Notes: generated by a model not told the origin, from the sequence alone. Numbered from the stretch's first letter, positions 1 to 8,141 are shown. The stretch is 64,000 bases of DNA from Streptomyces cucumeris (GCF_024295805.1 NZ_JANCLX010000004.1:1-64000); one strand, 5' to 3'. Made by a program: numbers and translations.

Positions 1-17
1 CACCCCGTAGCGGGGTG
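1..17 (-). terminator. Short hairpin downstream of the cold-shock gene
   Basis: A 7-bp perfect stem (CACCCCG / CGGGGTG) with a 3-nt loop lies 43 bp past the stop codon of the minus-strand cold-shock gene. There is no U-tract, as is usual for Streptomyces terminators. It may extend beyond the window edge. Confidence 0.4.
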
Positions 18-59
18 CGGGCCCTCCGACAGTCCAGTCAGCTGCGTCGCGTCGGCGCG

Positions 60-266
60 TCAGCCAACGGCCACGCGGACCATGTCGGCCTGCGGGCCCT
101 TCTGACCCTGCGAGATCTCGAACTCCACCCGCTGGCCTTCCTCGAGGGTGCGGTAGCCGTCCATCTGGATCGCGCTGTAGTGGACGAACACGTCCGCACC
201 ACCGTCGACCGCGATGAAGCCGTACCCCTTCTCCGCGTTGAACCACTTGACGGTGCCCTGAGCCAT
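60..266 (-). CDS. Cold-shock protein, CspA family
   Basis: This 68-aa protein is a single cold-shock domain (OB fold) that binds single-stranded RNA or DNA. It begins [18 protein letters not shown] and carries both RNA-binding motifs, KGYGFI (RNP1, about residues 13-18) and VFVHYSAI (RNP2, about 26-33). The ATG at 266 is chosen because the family begins exactly here; an upstream in-frame extension to 308 has no homology to the family. The length is normal. It is a monocistronic gene on the minus strand with a long AT-richer region upstream. Its role is RNA chaperone or antiterminator, known for the family and not shown here. Confidence 0.95.
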   Translation of the reverse strand: MAQGTVKWFNAEKGYGFIAVDGGADVFVHYSAIQMDGYRTLEEGQRVEFEISQGQKGPQADMVRVAVG

Positions 267-308
267 TCCTAACTCCCCTATTGCTGGCCCTTTTGCGCAG
301 GACCGCAC

Positions 309-675
309 TCCGCGGACCCGGGTCAGACCTCACCCTCCGGTCAGGGAGGGTGTGCGCCGGAACGCGTCGACCGCCGCTGAATGTATCCGTCCCAACGCCC
401 TCTGCAACAGGTCAATCGGACGAGAATTCTGGGGACGGCCGAAGGTCCAAAAGTGAAGGATTCTCACGAATGTGGGACAACTCGGGCCGGACATAGGGCA
501 CTAACTCGACAAATCATGCTCACATTTCGCGCACAACTTGACGAGTTCCGTATGTGGAATCCGGCCTTCAGCCGGTTCGGAATCTGGCCAACTGTATCGC
601 GATTCCACACACGGAATCGCCCCGTCCGTTTTTCTCCGGACGGGGCGATTCCGATGGTGAAGGGGTGATGGGGGG
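309..675. other. Intergenic region with nested inverted repeats
   Basis: No gene is recognised here. The left part should carry the promoter and 5' UTR of the cold-shock gene. The right part holds a strong hairpin (613-652) and an outer inverted repeat (548-561 with 601-614, 13 of 14 bases complementary) past the end of the sulfur-carrier gene. Short reading frames across the region have no family features. Confidence 0.6.
613..652 (-). terminator. 16-bp perfect hairpin after the thrC-sulfur carrier operon
   Basis: GGAATCGCCCCGTCCG at 613-628 is perfectly complementary to 637-652, with an 8-nt loop containing a run of T. It begins 24 bp after the stop codon of the sulfur-carrier gene, so it is the probable terminator of that operon. 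It may also act on readthrough from the other direction. Confidence 0.75.
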
Positions 676-954
676 TCAGCAGCCGCCCGCCACCGCCGGG
701 ATGATCGAGACCCCGGCACCGTCCGGCGTGGCCGTGGCCAGGCCCTCCGCGAACCGCACATCGTCATCGTTGACGTACACGTTCACGAAGCGGCGCAGCT
801 TGCCGGTGTCGTCCAGCACGCGCGCGGAGATGCCCTGGTGGTTCTTCTCCAGGTCCGCCAGGACCTCGGCGAGGGTCGCGCCCTCGGCGCTGACCTCGGC
901 CTGACCGCCGGTGTAGGTGCGGAGGATGGTCGGAATTCGGACGTTGACGCTCAT
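676..954 (-). CDS. CysO/MoaD-ThiS-family sulfur carrier protein
   Basis: This 92-aa ubiquitin-fold sulfur carrier closely resembles mycobacterial CysO, as I recall that sequence: MSVNVRIPTILRTYTGGQ at the N-terminus and RFVNVYVNDDDVRF in the middle. Such carriers are activated as a C-terminal thiocarboxylate on a Gly-Gly tail and deliver sulfide to a PLP enzyme, such as CysM acting on O-phosphoserine. Here the tail is AVAGGC, one residue longer than the usual GG end. It would need removal of the Cys, or it is itself a Cys adduct-like end. Its ATG overlaps the thrC stop by 4 nt (ATGA), so the two are translationally coupled. The sulfur acceptor is not evident in the window. Confidence 0.85.
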   Translation of the reverse strand: MSVNVRIPTILRTYTGGQAEVSAEGATLAEVLADLEKNHQGISARVLDDTGKLRRFVNVYVNDDDVRFAEGLATATPDGAGVSIIPAVAGGC

Positions 955-2264
955 ACGAGTCCAGCCTCTCGGAACGAGTCAAGGGTGGGGCGGATGGTGG
1001 CGGAGGGGCCCGTGGTGGGGGCCACCGCGTCGAGGGTCTTCAGGCCGTCGCCGGTGTTGAGGACGACGGTCGTCAGGGCCGGGTCGAGGAGTCCGTCCTC
1101 GATCAGCTTCCTGGTCACGCCGACGGTCACCCCGCCCGCGGTCTCCGCGAAGATCCCCTCGGTGCGGGCCAGCAGCTTGATCGCGTCGACGACCTGCTCG
1201 TCGGTGACGTCCTCCACGGCACCGCCGGTGCGGCGCGCGATGTCCAGGACGTAGGGGCCGTCCGCCGGGTTGCCGATGGCCAGCGACTTGGCGATGGTGT
1301 TCGGCTTCTGCGGGCGCACCACGTCATGACCGGCCTTGAAGGCGGCGGAGACCGGGGAGCAGCCCTCGGCCTGGGCGCCGAAGATCTTGTAGGGGCGGTC
1401 CTCGACCAGGCCGAGCTGGATCAGCTCCTTGAGCCCCTTGTCGATCTTGGTGAGCTGGGAGCCCGAGGCGATCGGGACGACGATCTGGTCCGGCAGCCGC
1501 CAGCCGAGCTGCTCGCAGATCTCGTAGGCCAGGGTCTTGGAACCCTCGCCGTAGTACGGGCGCAGGTTCACATTGACGAAGCCCCAGCCCTCGCCCGCCG
1601 GGTCGCCGATCAGCTCGCTGCAGAAGCGGTTGACGTCGTCGTAGGTGCCCTCGATACCGACCAGGTCACCGCCGTAGACGGCGGCCATGACGACCTTGCC
1701 CGCCTCCAGGTCGTGGGGGATGAAGACGCAGGAGCGGAAGCCCGCGCGGGCGGCCGCGGCGCCGACCGCGCCCGCGAGGTTGCCGGTGGAGGAGCAGGAG
1801 AGCGTGGTGAAGCCGAAGGCGCGGGCCGCCTGGACGGCGATGGCGACGACCCGGTCCTTGAAGGAGTGGGTCGGGTTGCCGGAGTCGTCCTTGATGTGCA
1901 GCTCGCCCGTGACCCCGAGCTCACGGGCGAGGTTGTCGGCCTTGACCAGCTTGGTGAACCCTGGATTGAGGCTGGGCGTGTCCGCCACGTCCGCCGGGAC
2001 CGGAAGGAGCGGGGCATAGCGCCAGATGTTGTTCGGACCGGCCTCGATCCGCCGGCGGAGCCCCTCCGGGTCGCCGGTCGGCAGCTCGTACGCGATCTCG
2101 AGCGGGCCGAAACACGCCGCACACGCGAAGATCGGGCCGAGGTCGAAGCGCTCACCGCACTCGCGACAGGACAGCGCGACGGCGGGGCCGAAGGAGGGCG
2201 AGGTGGACGCCGGGGCGGCGGTGTCGGAAGAGGTGGTTGAGCTTTCGACGGATTGCACAGCCAT
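951..2264 (-). CDS. thrC: Threonine synthase
   Basis: This 437-aa fold-type II PLP enzyme converts O-phospho-L-homoserine to L-threonine plus phosphate. An N-terminal zinc-ribbon-like segment has Cys33, Cys36, Cys48 and Cys51. The PLP lysine is Lys136 in NPTHSFKDR, and SSTGNLAGAVGAAAA is the phosphate/cofactor loop. The ATG at 2264 is preferred to the in-frame extension to 2504, because that extension is occupied by a SAM riboswitch. An AAAGGG ribosome binding site lies about 10 nt upstream, next to GAGGAG. It is followed by a coupled sulfur-carrier gene. Homoserine phosphate is shared with methionine synthesis in some bacteria, which makes SAM control plausible. Confidence 0.95.
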   Translation of the reverse strand: MAVQSVESSTTSSDTAAPASTSPSFGPAVALSCRECGERFDLGPIFACAACFGPLEIAYELPTGDPEGLRRRIEAGPNNIWRYAPLLPVPADVADTPSLNPGFTKLVKADNLARELGVTGELHIKDDSGNPTHSFKDRVVAIAVQAARAFGFTTLSCSSTGNLAGAVGAAAARAGFRSCVFIPHDLEAGKVVMAAVYGGDLVGIEGTYDDVNRFCSELIGDPAGEGWGFVNVNLRPYYGEGSKTLAYEICEQLGWRLPDQIVVPIASGSQLTKIDKGLKELIQLGLVEDRPYKIFGAQAEGCSPVSAAFKAGHDVVRPQKPNTIAKSLAIGNPADGPYVLDIARRTGGAVEDVTDEQVVDAIKLLARTEGIFAETAGGVTVGVTRKLIEDGLLDPALTTVVLNTGDGLKTLDAVAPTTGPSATIRPTLDSFREAGLV

Positions 2265-2281
2265 GGAGGCGAGGCCCTTTC

Positions 2282-2423
2282 TCCTCATCTTCCTCGCGAC
2301 GCACTTCGCCACGAGACGGAATTGGCACCTTCCCGAGCTGGGAGCCTCGCGGTGAGCACGAGACCAGCTGGAGGGTTGCCGGGGCTTCAACGGGCCGTTC
2401 CCTCTGCCCCTCTGGATGAGCGG
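2282..2423 (-). promoter_or_regulatory. SAM-I (S-box) riboswitch leader of thrC
   Basis: Read on the minus strand, the leader contains the S-box core in order: a closing stem GCTCATC (2415-2421) paired with GATGAG (2284-2289); AGAGGGGCAGAGGGA; GGCCC; the conserved TGAAGCCCCGGCAACC; and GGTGCCAATTCC. The 3' strand of the closing stem runs straight into GAGGAGAAAGGG, the thrC ribosome binding region. SAM binding could therefore hide the ribosome site directly, without a separate terminator. The family assignment rests on the conserved core seen by eye; no covariance model was run. Confidence 0.88.
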
Positions 2424-2615
2424 TATGGCACCGGGCTCCGCCCGGGCGTTTGTCAACGCGATGAGCGCCGTGGAGCCGGGTCGACCCCGACATATGACGG
2501 TCATGCGCGCTGTTCAAGACTGTAACCGAAGGCCCGGAGGGTTGAGACAGCCGTCCGAAGCGCGAGATGGATCACAGCTGATCACAAATGATCACAGCAG
2601 CAGGGAGACAGACAG

Positions 2616-3563
2616 GTGCTGGATGAGGTGGAGCGCTGGCTGGAGCACCGCTCCTGGTCGGCCGACGACCGTCCGCTGGACCGCCTGCTGGCCGCCAAGC
2701 GCGACACGGGCCGCACCGTGAGCGTGGTGCTGCCCGCGCTGGACGAGGAGGCGACGGTCGGGGAGATCGTCGCGGTGATCCGCCGGGAGCTGATGGACGG
2801 GGCGGTGCCGCTGGTCGACGAGCTGGTGGTGCTGGACTCCGGCTCCACCGACCGCACCGCGGAGGTCGCCGCGGCGGCCGGGGCCACGGTGGTCCACCGC
2901 GACTCCCTGCTGCCGCGGCTGCCCGCGCTGCCGGGCAAGGGCGAGGTGCTGTGGCGCTCGCTGCTGGCCACCCGTGGCGAGATCGTCTGCTTCATCGACG
3001 CCGATCTGCGGGAGTTCGACGCGCGCTTCGTCTCCGGGATCGTCGGACCACTGCTGACCGATCCGGAGGTGCAGCTGGTCAAGGGGATGTACGACCGTCC
3101 GCTGGGGGACGCGGCCGGTCAGGGCGGCCGGGTCACCGAGCTGGTCGCCCGTCCGCTGCTCAATCTGCACTGGCCGCTGCTGGCCGGGTTCGTCCAGCCG
3201 CTGGGCGGGGAGTACGCGGCACGGCGCTCGCTGCTGGAGCGGCTGCCGTTCCCCGTGGGGTACGGGGTGGAGCTGGGGCTGCTGGTGGACTCGCTGCACA
3301 CGGTCGGGCTCGACGCACTGGCCCAGGTCGACATCGGTGTGCGCAGACACCGCCACCAGGACGGGCAGGCGCTGGGCCGGATGGCGGCGGCCATCTACCG
3401 CACCGCGCAGCTTCGGCTGGCCCGCGGCCATCTGGTGCGGCCGCGGCTGACCCAGTTCGACCGCGGCGAGAACGGCTTCGAGCCGCGGACCTCGGCGGTG
3501 GACACCGAGGAGCGGCCGCCGATGATCGAGATCCCGGAGTACGCGGAGCGGCGGGCGGCCTAG
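2616..3563 (+). CDS. gpgS: Glucosyl-3-phosphoglycerate synthase-like GT81/GT2 glycosyltransferase
   Basis: This 315-aa GT-A fold transferase is predicted to transfer glucose from an NDP-glucose to 3-phosphoglycerate. Visible motifs are SVVLPALDEEATVGEIV (about 36-52), DSGSTDRT (about 74-81) and the DxD-type FIDADLREF near residue 130. The C-terminal part has the HWPLLAGFVQPLGGEY segment seen in GpgS proteins. The start is GTG 2616, with GGGAG about 9 nt upstream. It lies just before otsA, so two NDP-glucose-using enzymes sit side by side. The product would be glucosylglycerate or a methylglucose polysaccharide primer; the acceptor is inferred from the family. Confidence 0.85.
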   Translation: MLDEVERWLEHRSWSADDRPLDRLLAAKRDTGRTVSVVLPALDEEATVGEIVAVIRRELMDGAVPLVDELVVLDSGSTDRTAEVAAAAGATVVHRDSLLPRLPALPGKGEVLWRSLLATRGEIVCFIDADLREFDARFVSGIVGPLLTDPEVQLVKGMYDRPLGDAAGQGGRVTELVARPLLNLHWPLLAGFVQPLGGEYAARRSLLERLPFPVGYGVELGLLVDSLHTVGLDALAQVDIGVRRHRHQDGQALGRMAAAIYRTAQLRLARGHLVRPRLTQFDRGENGFEPRTSAVDTEERPPMIEIPEYAERRAA

Positions 3564-3666
3564 GCCGGATGGGGCGGGCCCGGCGCGGCGCCCGGCCGGG
3601 TACCCCCTACGGGCCGAGAGACCGCCGCCACGTTTGCGTCGCGCGCCCGCTGGCTAGGCTCGCGAC

Positions 3667-5133
3667 ATGGCTGCCCCGCGCACTGCCCAGATCCTCGTCG
3701 CCTCCAACCGCGGCCCGGTCTCGTACGCGCTGGGCGAGGACGGTTCGCTCGCCGCCAGGCGCGGTGGCGGCGGGCTGGTCTCCGGTCTCAGCGCGATCGG
3801 TCCGGACGCCGGTGCGGTGTGGGTGTGCGCAGCCCTCGGCGACGGCGACCGGGAGGCGGCGCGGCGCGCCGGGAGCGGCCATCTGGACACCGCCGACACC
3901 GGCGGGCAGCAGGTGCGGATGCTGGACATCGCGCCGGACGTGTTCGCCGCCGCGTATAACGGGGTGGCCAACTCGGTGCTGTGGTTCGTCCACCACCTGC
4001 TCTACCAGACCCCGGTGGAACCGGTCTTCGACGCCGGGGCCGCCGCCCAGTGGGCGGCCTACGAGACGTACAACGCGGCCTTCGCCGACGCGCTCGCCCA
4101 GGAGGCGGCCGAGGGCGCGGTGGTGCTGGTGCAGGACTACCACCTGGCGCTGGTGCCGGGGCTGCTCCGGGCCCGCCGCCCCGATCTGCGGATCGGCCAC
4201 TTCTCGCACACCCCGTGGGCCCCGCCGGACTACTACCGGCTGCTGCCGGACGACGTGGCGGAGGCGGTGCTGCGCGGGATCCTCGGCGGTGACCGCGCGG
4301 CGTTCCTCACCGAGCGCTGGGCCACGGCCTTCGCCGACTGCTGCGCGGCGGTGCTCGGCGCCGAGGTCGTCCGGGACGGCGGTGCCGGTGGCGCGGCCAC
4401 GGCGGTGCGGTTCGAGGGACGGGAGACCCGGCTCGGGGTGCACGGACTGGGCGCGGACGCGGAGTTCCTGCGGGAGCGGTCGCACGCGGCGGACGTGGAC
4501 GAACGGCTCAACGCGCTGCGGACCCAGATCGGCGCTGGCCGGAAGACCATCGTCCGGGTGGACCGGACCGAGCTCTCCAAGAACATCGTGCGGGGGCTGC
4601 TGGCGTACCGGCGGCTGCTGGAGACCCACCCCGAGTGGCGCGAGCACGTGGTCCACCTGGCGTTCGCCTACCCCTCACGCCAGGACCTCGCCGTCTACCG
4701 CGACTACACGGCGCGGGTGCAAGCCGTCGCGGACGAGATCAACGCGGAGTTCGGCACACCGGGCTGGCAGCCGGTCGCCCTGCATGTGAAGGACGACTTC
4801 GCCCGTTCGCTGGCCGCCTACCGGCTGGCCGACGTGGCGCTGGTCAACCCGATCCGGGACGGGATGAACCTGGTCGCCAAGGAGGTGCCGGTCGTCTCCG
4901 AGCGGGGGTGCGCGCTGGTGCTGTCCCGCGAGGCGGGGGCCTGCGCGGAGCTGGGCGAGGACGCGCTGGTGGTGAACCCGTACGACGTGGAGGGCACGGC
5001 GGCGGCGCTGCACGAGGCCCTGCGGATGAGCGACGCCGACCGCGCCGACCGCACCAAGCGCCTCGCCGCGGCGGCCACGGCGCTGCCCCCGCAGAAGTGG
5101 TTCCTGGCGCAGCTACAGGCCCTGGAGGCATAG
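3667..5133 (+). CDS. otsA: Alpha,alpha-trehalose-phosphate synthase (UDP-forming)
   Basis: This 488-aa GT20 enzyme joins UDP-glucose and glucose 6-phosphate to trehalose 6-phosphate. The N-terminal VASNRGPVSYALGEDG and the glycine loop RRGGGGLVSGL are the glucose-6-phosphate/UDP site. VLVQDYHLALVPGLLR and FSHTPWAPPDYYRLLP follow. The C-terminal nucleotide-sugar site is NPIRDGMNLVAKE with SREAGACAEL. Length is normal for actinobacterial OtsA. The matching phosphatase, otsB, is the next gene but on the opposite strand and convergent. Trehalose is a compatible solute and spore reserve in streptomycetes. Confidence 0.95.
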   Translation: MAAPRTAQILVASNRGPVSYALGEDGSLAARRGGGGLVSGLSAIGPDAGAVWVCAALGDGDREAARRAGSGHLDTADTGGQQVRMLDIAPDVFAAAYNGVANSVLWFVHHLLYQTPVEPVFDAGAAAQWAAYETYNAAFADALAQEAAEGAVVLVQDYHLALVPGLLRARRPDLRIGHFSHTPWAPPDYYRLLPDDVAEAVLRGILGGDRAAFLTERWATAFADCCAAVLGAEVVRDGGAGGAATAVRFEGRETRLGVHGLGADAEFLRERSHAADVDERLNALRTQIGAGRKTIVRVDRTELSKNIVRGLLAYRRLLETHPEWREHVVHLAFAYPSRQDLAVYRDYTARVQAVADEINAEFGTPGWQPVALHVKDDFARSLAAYRLADVALVNPIRDGMNLVAKEVPVVSERGCALVLSREAGACAELGEDALVVNPYDVEGTAAALHEALRMSDADRADRTKRLAAAATALPPQKWFLAQLQALEA

Positions 5134-5287
5134 CCCGAGGCGTAGCCCGTCTTGGGCCGTCGTCTCCGCCCGAATGCCCACCCGGCGCGGGAACGGCAGC
5201 CCCCCGCCGGCCGGCCCGTAGCACGGCCGGTCCCCGCCGCTCGGACCACCGCGCCCCGGCCCCACCCACGTATGCCCGGCGGCGTGG

Positions 5288-6133
5288 CTAGGCCGGGTCG
5301 GCGGCGGTCGCCAGGGAGTCGAGCAGGGCGACCACGCCCGCCGGGCCGTCGACCACGAGGTCGGCGCGGGCCGCCAGTTCGGTGACCTCCGTACTGCCGC
5401 TGCACACCAGGACGCCGCGCAGACCCTCCTCGCGCAGCTTCTCCACGGCGGCGAAGGCGGCCAGATCGCCGAGGTCGTCGCCCGCGTAGAGGACGGTCTC
5501 GGCGCCGGTGGCGCGGAGGTACTCGGTGAGGGCGACGCCCTTGTCCATCCCGGACGGTCGCAGCTCCAGCACCAGACGGCCCGGTTCGACGATCAGCCCA
5601 TGGCGTTCGGCCAGCGCGTGGAGCGGGTCACGGAGCCGTTCGAAGGCGGCGTGCGGATCGTCGGCGCGGCGGGTGTGGACGGCGAACGCGCGCCCCTTGT
5701 CCTCGGTCCACAGGCCCCGTCCACCGCCGTGGGCCTCCAGTACCGCGGGGAGCTCCGCCTTGGCGGCGGCGACGCCCGGCGGGGGCGCGGGGGCGGTGAG
5801 CCCGCCGTCGGCCGCGTCCCAGCGCTCGGCACCGTAGGCGCCGAGGACCACCAGACCGGCCAGTTCCCCGACCCCGGCGAAGCCGCCGTAGTCCACCGCG
5901 ATCCGGGCCGGACGGCCGGTGATCACGGCGACGGAGCGCACCAGCGGGGCGAGGCGGGAGAGCGCGGGGACCGCGCCGGGGTGGGCGCGGGCCTGGTCCG
6001 GGTCGGGGACGATCTCGGCGAGGGTGCCGTCGAAGTCGAGTCCGACGACGGCGCCGCCGGGCCGCTCCAGGAGGGCGGTGAGGCCCTCGCGTCCGGCGGC
6101 CGTGGTCGGTTCGGGAAGGGGGTGGCTGCCCAT
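5288..6133 (-). CDS. otsB: Trehalose-6-phosphate phosphatase
   Basis: This 281-aa HAD-superfamily phosphatase dephosphorylates trehalose 6-phosphate. HAD motif I is GLDFDGTL with the nucleophile Asp33 and acid/base Asp35. Motif II is VITGRP. The distal acidic motif is YAGDDLGDLAAF. The ELRPSGMDKGVAL segment supplies the motif III lysine and is typical of OtsB. It is convergent with otsA across 154 bp that contain no gene. It is encoded in the same direction as the upstream DUF3263-like gene 30 bp away, so it may be co-transcribed with it. Confidence 0.93.
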   Translation of the reverse strand: MGSHPLPEPTTAAGREGLTALLERPGGAVVGLDFDGTLAEIVPDPDQARAHPGAVPALSRLAPLVRSVAVITGRPARIAVDYGGFAGVGELAGLVVLGAYGAERWDAADGGLTAPAPPPGVAAAKAELPAVLEAHGGGRGLWTEDKGRAFAVHTRRADDPHAAFERLRDPLHALAERHGLIVEPGRLVLELRPSGMDKGVALTEYLRATGAETVLYAGDDLGDLAAFAAVEKLREEGLRGVLVCSGSTEVTELAARADLVVDGPAGVVALLDSLATAADPA

Positions 6134-6163
6134 GCCGGTGACCCTACCCAGCCCGGTGCCCGG

Positions 6164-6526
6164 TCAGCGGCGCATCCGCCGCTCCTGCCGCACGCGGCGG
6201 AGGCGGTTGACGGTGACGGGGTCGTGCTCCAGGGCCCGGGGGTCGTCCAGCAGCGCGTTCAGGAGCTGGTAGTAACGGGTCGGGGAGATGCCGAGGCGTT
6301 CGCGTACCGCGCGCTCCTTGGCGCCGGGGCCCGGCCAGCCGCGCCGCTCCAGGGCGAGCACGGCCAGGTCCCGCTCGGACAGCCCACCGGGCTCGGGGTC
6401 CGGTCCGTCAGCGGAGTCGGGCCCGTCAACGGAGTCCGGCCCGTCAACGGGGTCCGGTCCGTCCACGGCCTCCGGCCCGTCGGCGGGCTCCGGTTCCGGT
6501 CCGGCGTCCCCCGTCACATCCGTCAT
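6164..6526 (-). CDS. DUF3263-type small HTH-like protein with an acidic DGPD repeat N-terminus
   Basis: This 120-aa protein has a C-terminal half (LSERDLAVLALERRGW ... KERAVRERLGISPTRYYQLLNALLDDP) that matches the DUF3263 family, a short DNA-binding-like fold common in actinobacteria. The N-terminal half is an acidic, proline-rich tract with about five imperfect copies of the hexapeptide DGPDSV. The ATG at 6526 overlaps the stop of the preceding lipoprotein gene (ATGA), which fixes the start and indicates coupling. The in-frame extension to 6706 lies inside the lipoprotein gene and is rejected. The function is unknown. Confidence 0.8.
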   Translation of the reverse strand: MTDVTGDAGPEPEPADGPEAVDGPDPVDGPDSVDGPDSADGPDPEPGGLSERDLAVLALERRGWPGPGAKERAVRERLGISPTRYYQLLNALLDDPRALEHDPVTVNRLRRVRQERRMRR

Positions 6527-7806
6527 GTCCCCGCGTTCTCCATCGCGTCGGCCGCACGCTGGATCTCGCCCAGCACGCTCGCCGGGTCTCCGCCCTTGAC
6601 CACCGTCGAGCCGATCTTCTCCTTGACCAGCTTGCTGACGGCCGCCCAGGAGGTCTTGTCCGACGGGTAGAACTCGGCGCTCTCCAGCTCGTCCAGGAAG
6701 CGCCACAGCGACTTGTACTCGCGGTCGTCGAGCATGGTCTCCCGGACGGTGGTGGTCACGGGCAGCAGATCGTACTGGGTGGCGAAGCCGAGCACGTTCT
6801 TGTCGCTGTAGACGAAGTCGAGGAAGTCGCCGATCTGTTCGCGGTTGCCGTGGGTGTTGAAGGCCATCAGCCAGTCGGCGACGCCCATCGTCGAGCGGGA
6901 CTTGCCCTTGCGGCCGGGCAGCGCCGCGGTGCCGTAGCTGATGCCGTGGCCGGATGCCTGCTGCATCAGGGTGGGGTGGCCGTTGAGCATGCCGACCTCA
7001 CCGCGGGTGAAGGCGTCGAAGACGTCCTGGCGGTTGGTGCGGGCCGGGGAGCCGGGGCCGGTGAGGCCCGGGGCGACCAGCTTGTCCCGCAGCCATTCGA
7101 AGGTCTCGATGTTCTCGGTCGAGTCGATGGTGTAGCTGCCGTTGGCGTCGGTGTAGCCGCCACCGCCGCTGAGCATCCACATCATGGTCTCGGCCTGGGT
7201 CTCCTCCGGGCCGAGGGGCAGTCCGTACGGGGTGCGCACCCCGATCCCCTTGAGCGCCTCGGCGGCGTCCTTCAGCTCGGCCCAGGTGGTGGGCGCGTCG
7301 GTTATCCCGGCCTGGTCGAAGAGCTTCTTGTTGTAGAAGAGCAGCCGGGCGCTGGAGACGAAGGGCAGTCCGTACTGCACCCGGTTCACCTCACCCGCGT
7401 GGGCGATCGAGGTGATGAACCCGGCCTGGGTGGGGATGGAGAGCATCTGGTCGGCGCGGTAGAGCTTGCCGTCGGCCGCGTAGTCGGCGTACGCGCCGAT
7501 CTGCGCGATGTCGGGGGCGTCACCGCTCTTGACCATCTCGGCGACGCGCTTGTCGACCTCGGTCCAGCTGTAGACCTTGACGTCGATCTTGACCTTGGTG
7601 CCGTGTTCGGCCTCGTAGGCGCGGGCCATCTTCTCCCACGCCTTCTGGGAGCTGTTGGCGGCGCTGTCGCCGTAGTCGGCCGCGACCACCTTGAGGGTGA
7701 CCTCACCCCCCGAGCCGCTGCCCCCGCCGCAGCCCGTCAGCACCGGCGCCGTGGCCGCCGCAGCGACTCCAGCCGTCGTCAGACCCAAGAACCGTCGCCG
7801 CTGCAC
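6523..7806 (-). CDS. Extracellular solute-binding lipoprotein (sugar ABC transporter)
   Basis: This 427-aa family 1 solute-binding protein starts MQRRRFLGLTTAG, a twin-arginine-like signal, and has the lipobox LTGC with Cys26 as the lipidated residue. The mature domain has typical features (GDAPDIAQIGAYADYAADGKL, YGLPFVSSARLLFYNKKLFDQAG, GEVGMLNGHP). It should deliver an oligosaccharide to an ABC permease, but no permease or ATPase gene is adjacent, so it depends on distant partners. It is divergent from nagK-nagA, and both promoters share a region with DasR-like sites, which suggests an amino-sugar ligand. That ligand is inferred. Confidence 0.88.
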   Translation of the reverse strand: MQRRRFLGLTTAGVAAAATAPVLTGCGGGSGSGGEVTLKVVAADYGDSAANSSQKAWEKMARAYEAEHGTKVKIDVKVYSWTEVDKRVAEMVKSGDAPDIAQIGAYADYAADGKLYRADQMLSIPTQAGFITSIAHAGEVNRVQYGLPFVSSARLLFYNKKLFDQAGITDAPTTWAELKDAAEALKGIGVRTPYGLPLGPEETQAETMMWMLSGGGGYTDANGSYTIDSTENIETFEWLRDKLVAPGLTGPGSPARTNRQDVFDAFTRGEVGMLNGHPTLMQQASGHGISYGTAALPGRKGKSRSTMGVADWLMAFNTHGNREQIGDFLDFVYSDKNVLGFATQYDLLPVTTTVRETMLDDREYKSLWRFLDELESAEFYPSDKTSWAAVSKLVKEKIGSTVVKGGDPASVLGEIQRAADAMENAGT

Positions 7807-8141
7807 CGCTGTTTCCCACCCTGTTGGCTTGATTCATCCCCAGGGGTTCGTCCCCGGAGTCTCCCGGGGTGCGCCCCCGAGGTCGAGCGAGTCTGCCTTG
7901 CAAACCTCCACAAGGTCTACACCATGGGCATATCACTTCGGTATCGGGGCCCCGCCTTCCCAGTTCAGGGATGGTCCACACCTATAAGTGGAATGTGCCA
8001 CGCCGCCACAACTCCCGTACGGCGCACGGAAACAAGGGTCAGAACGCGCCGAAGGCGGGAAGGGGCGAACGGGTCCCTCTTCCGGGGAGAAGCGGCGAGT
8101 GGACTAGACCTCTCATGGGGGATCGCGGGAGACTGTTTCCC
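7807..8141. promoter_or_regulatory. Divergent promoter region of the nag locus with DasR-like sites
   Basis: This region separates the sugar-binding lipoprotein gene from nagK. Against the DasR element AGTGGTCTAGACCACT it holds one strong match (8098-8113, 14 of 16) and two weaker ones (7911-7926 and 7970-7985, each 10 of 16 with the GGTC-YACACC core). No further coding sequence is supported here. Confidence 0.6.
8098..8113. promoter_or_regulatory. DasR-responsive element (dre)-like operator in front of nagK
   Basis: AGTGGACTAGACCTCT differs from the dre palindrome AGTGGTCTAGACCACT at two positions, 14 of 16. It ends 28 bp before the nagK start codon, a position suited to repression. DasR is the GntR-family repressor of N-acetylglucosamine genes in Streptomyces, released by GlcN-6-P. 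Control of nagKA by DasR is established in S. coelicolor. Confidence 0.8.

Noticed and set aside
2265..2504. N-terminal extension of threonine synthase
   Set aside because: The frame is open, but the DNA encodes a riboswitch core and the extended protein has no homology to ThrC.
2951..4789. 612-aa plus-strand ORF across the gpgS and otsA region
   Set aside because: It is a GC-driven shadow frame, rich in Arg/Gly/Ala, and overlaps two clear enzymes in other frames.
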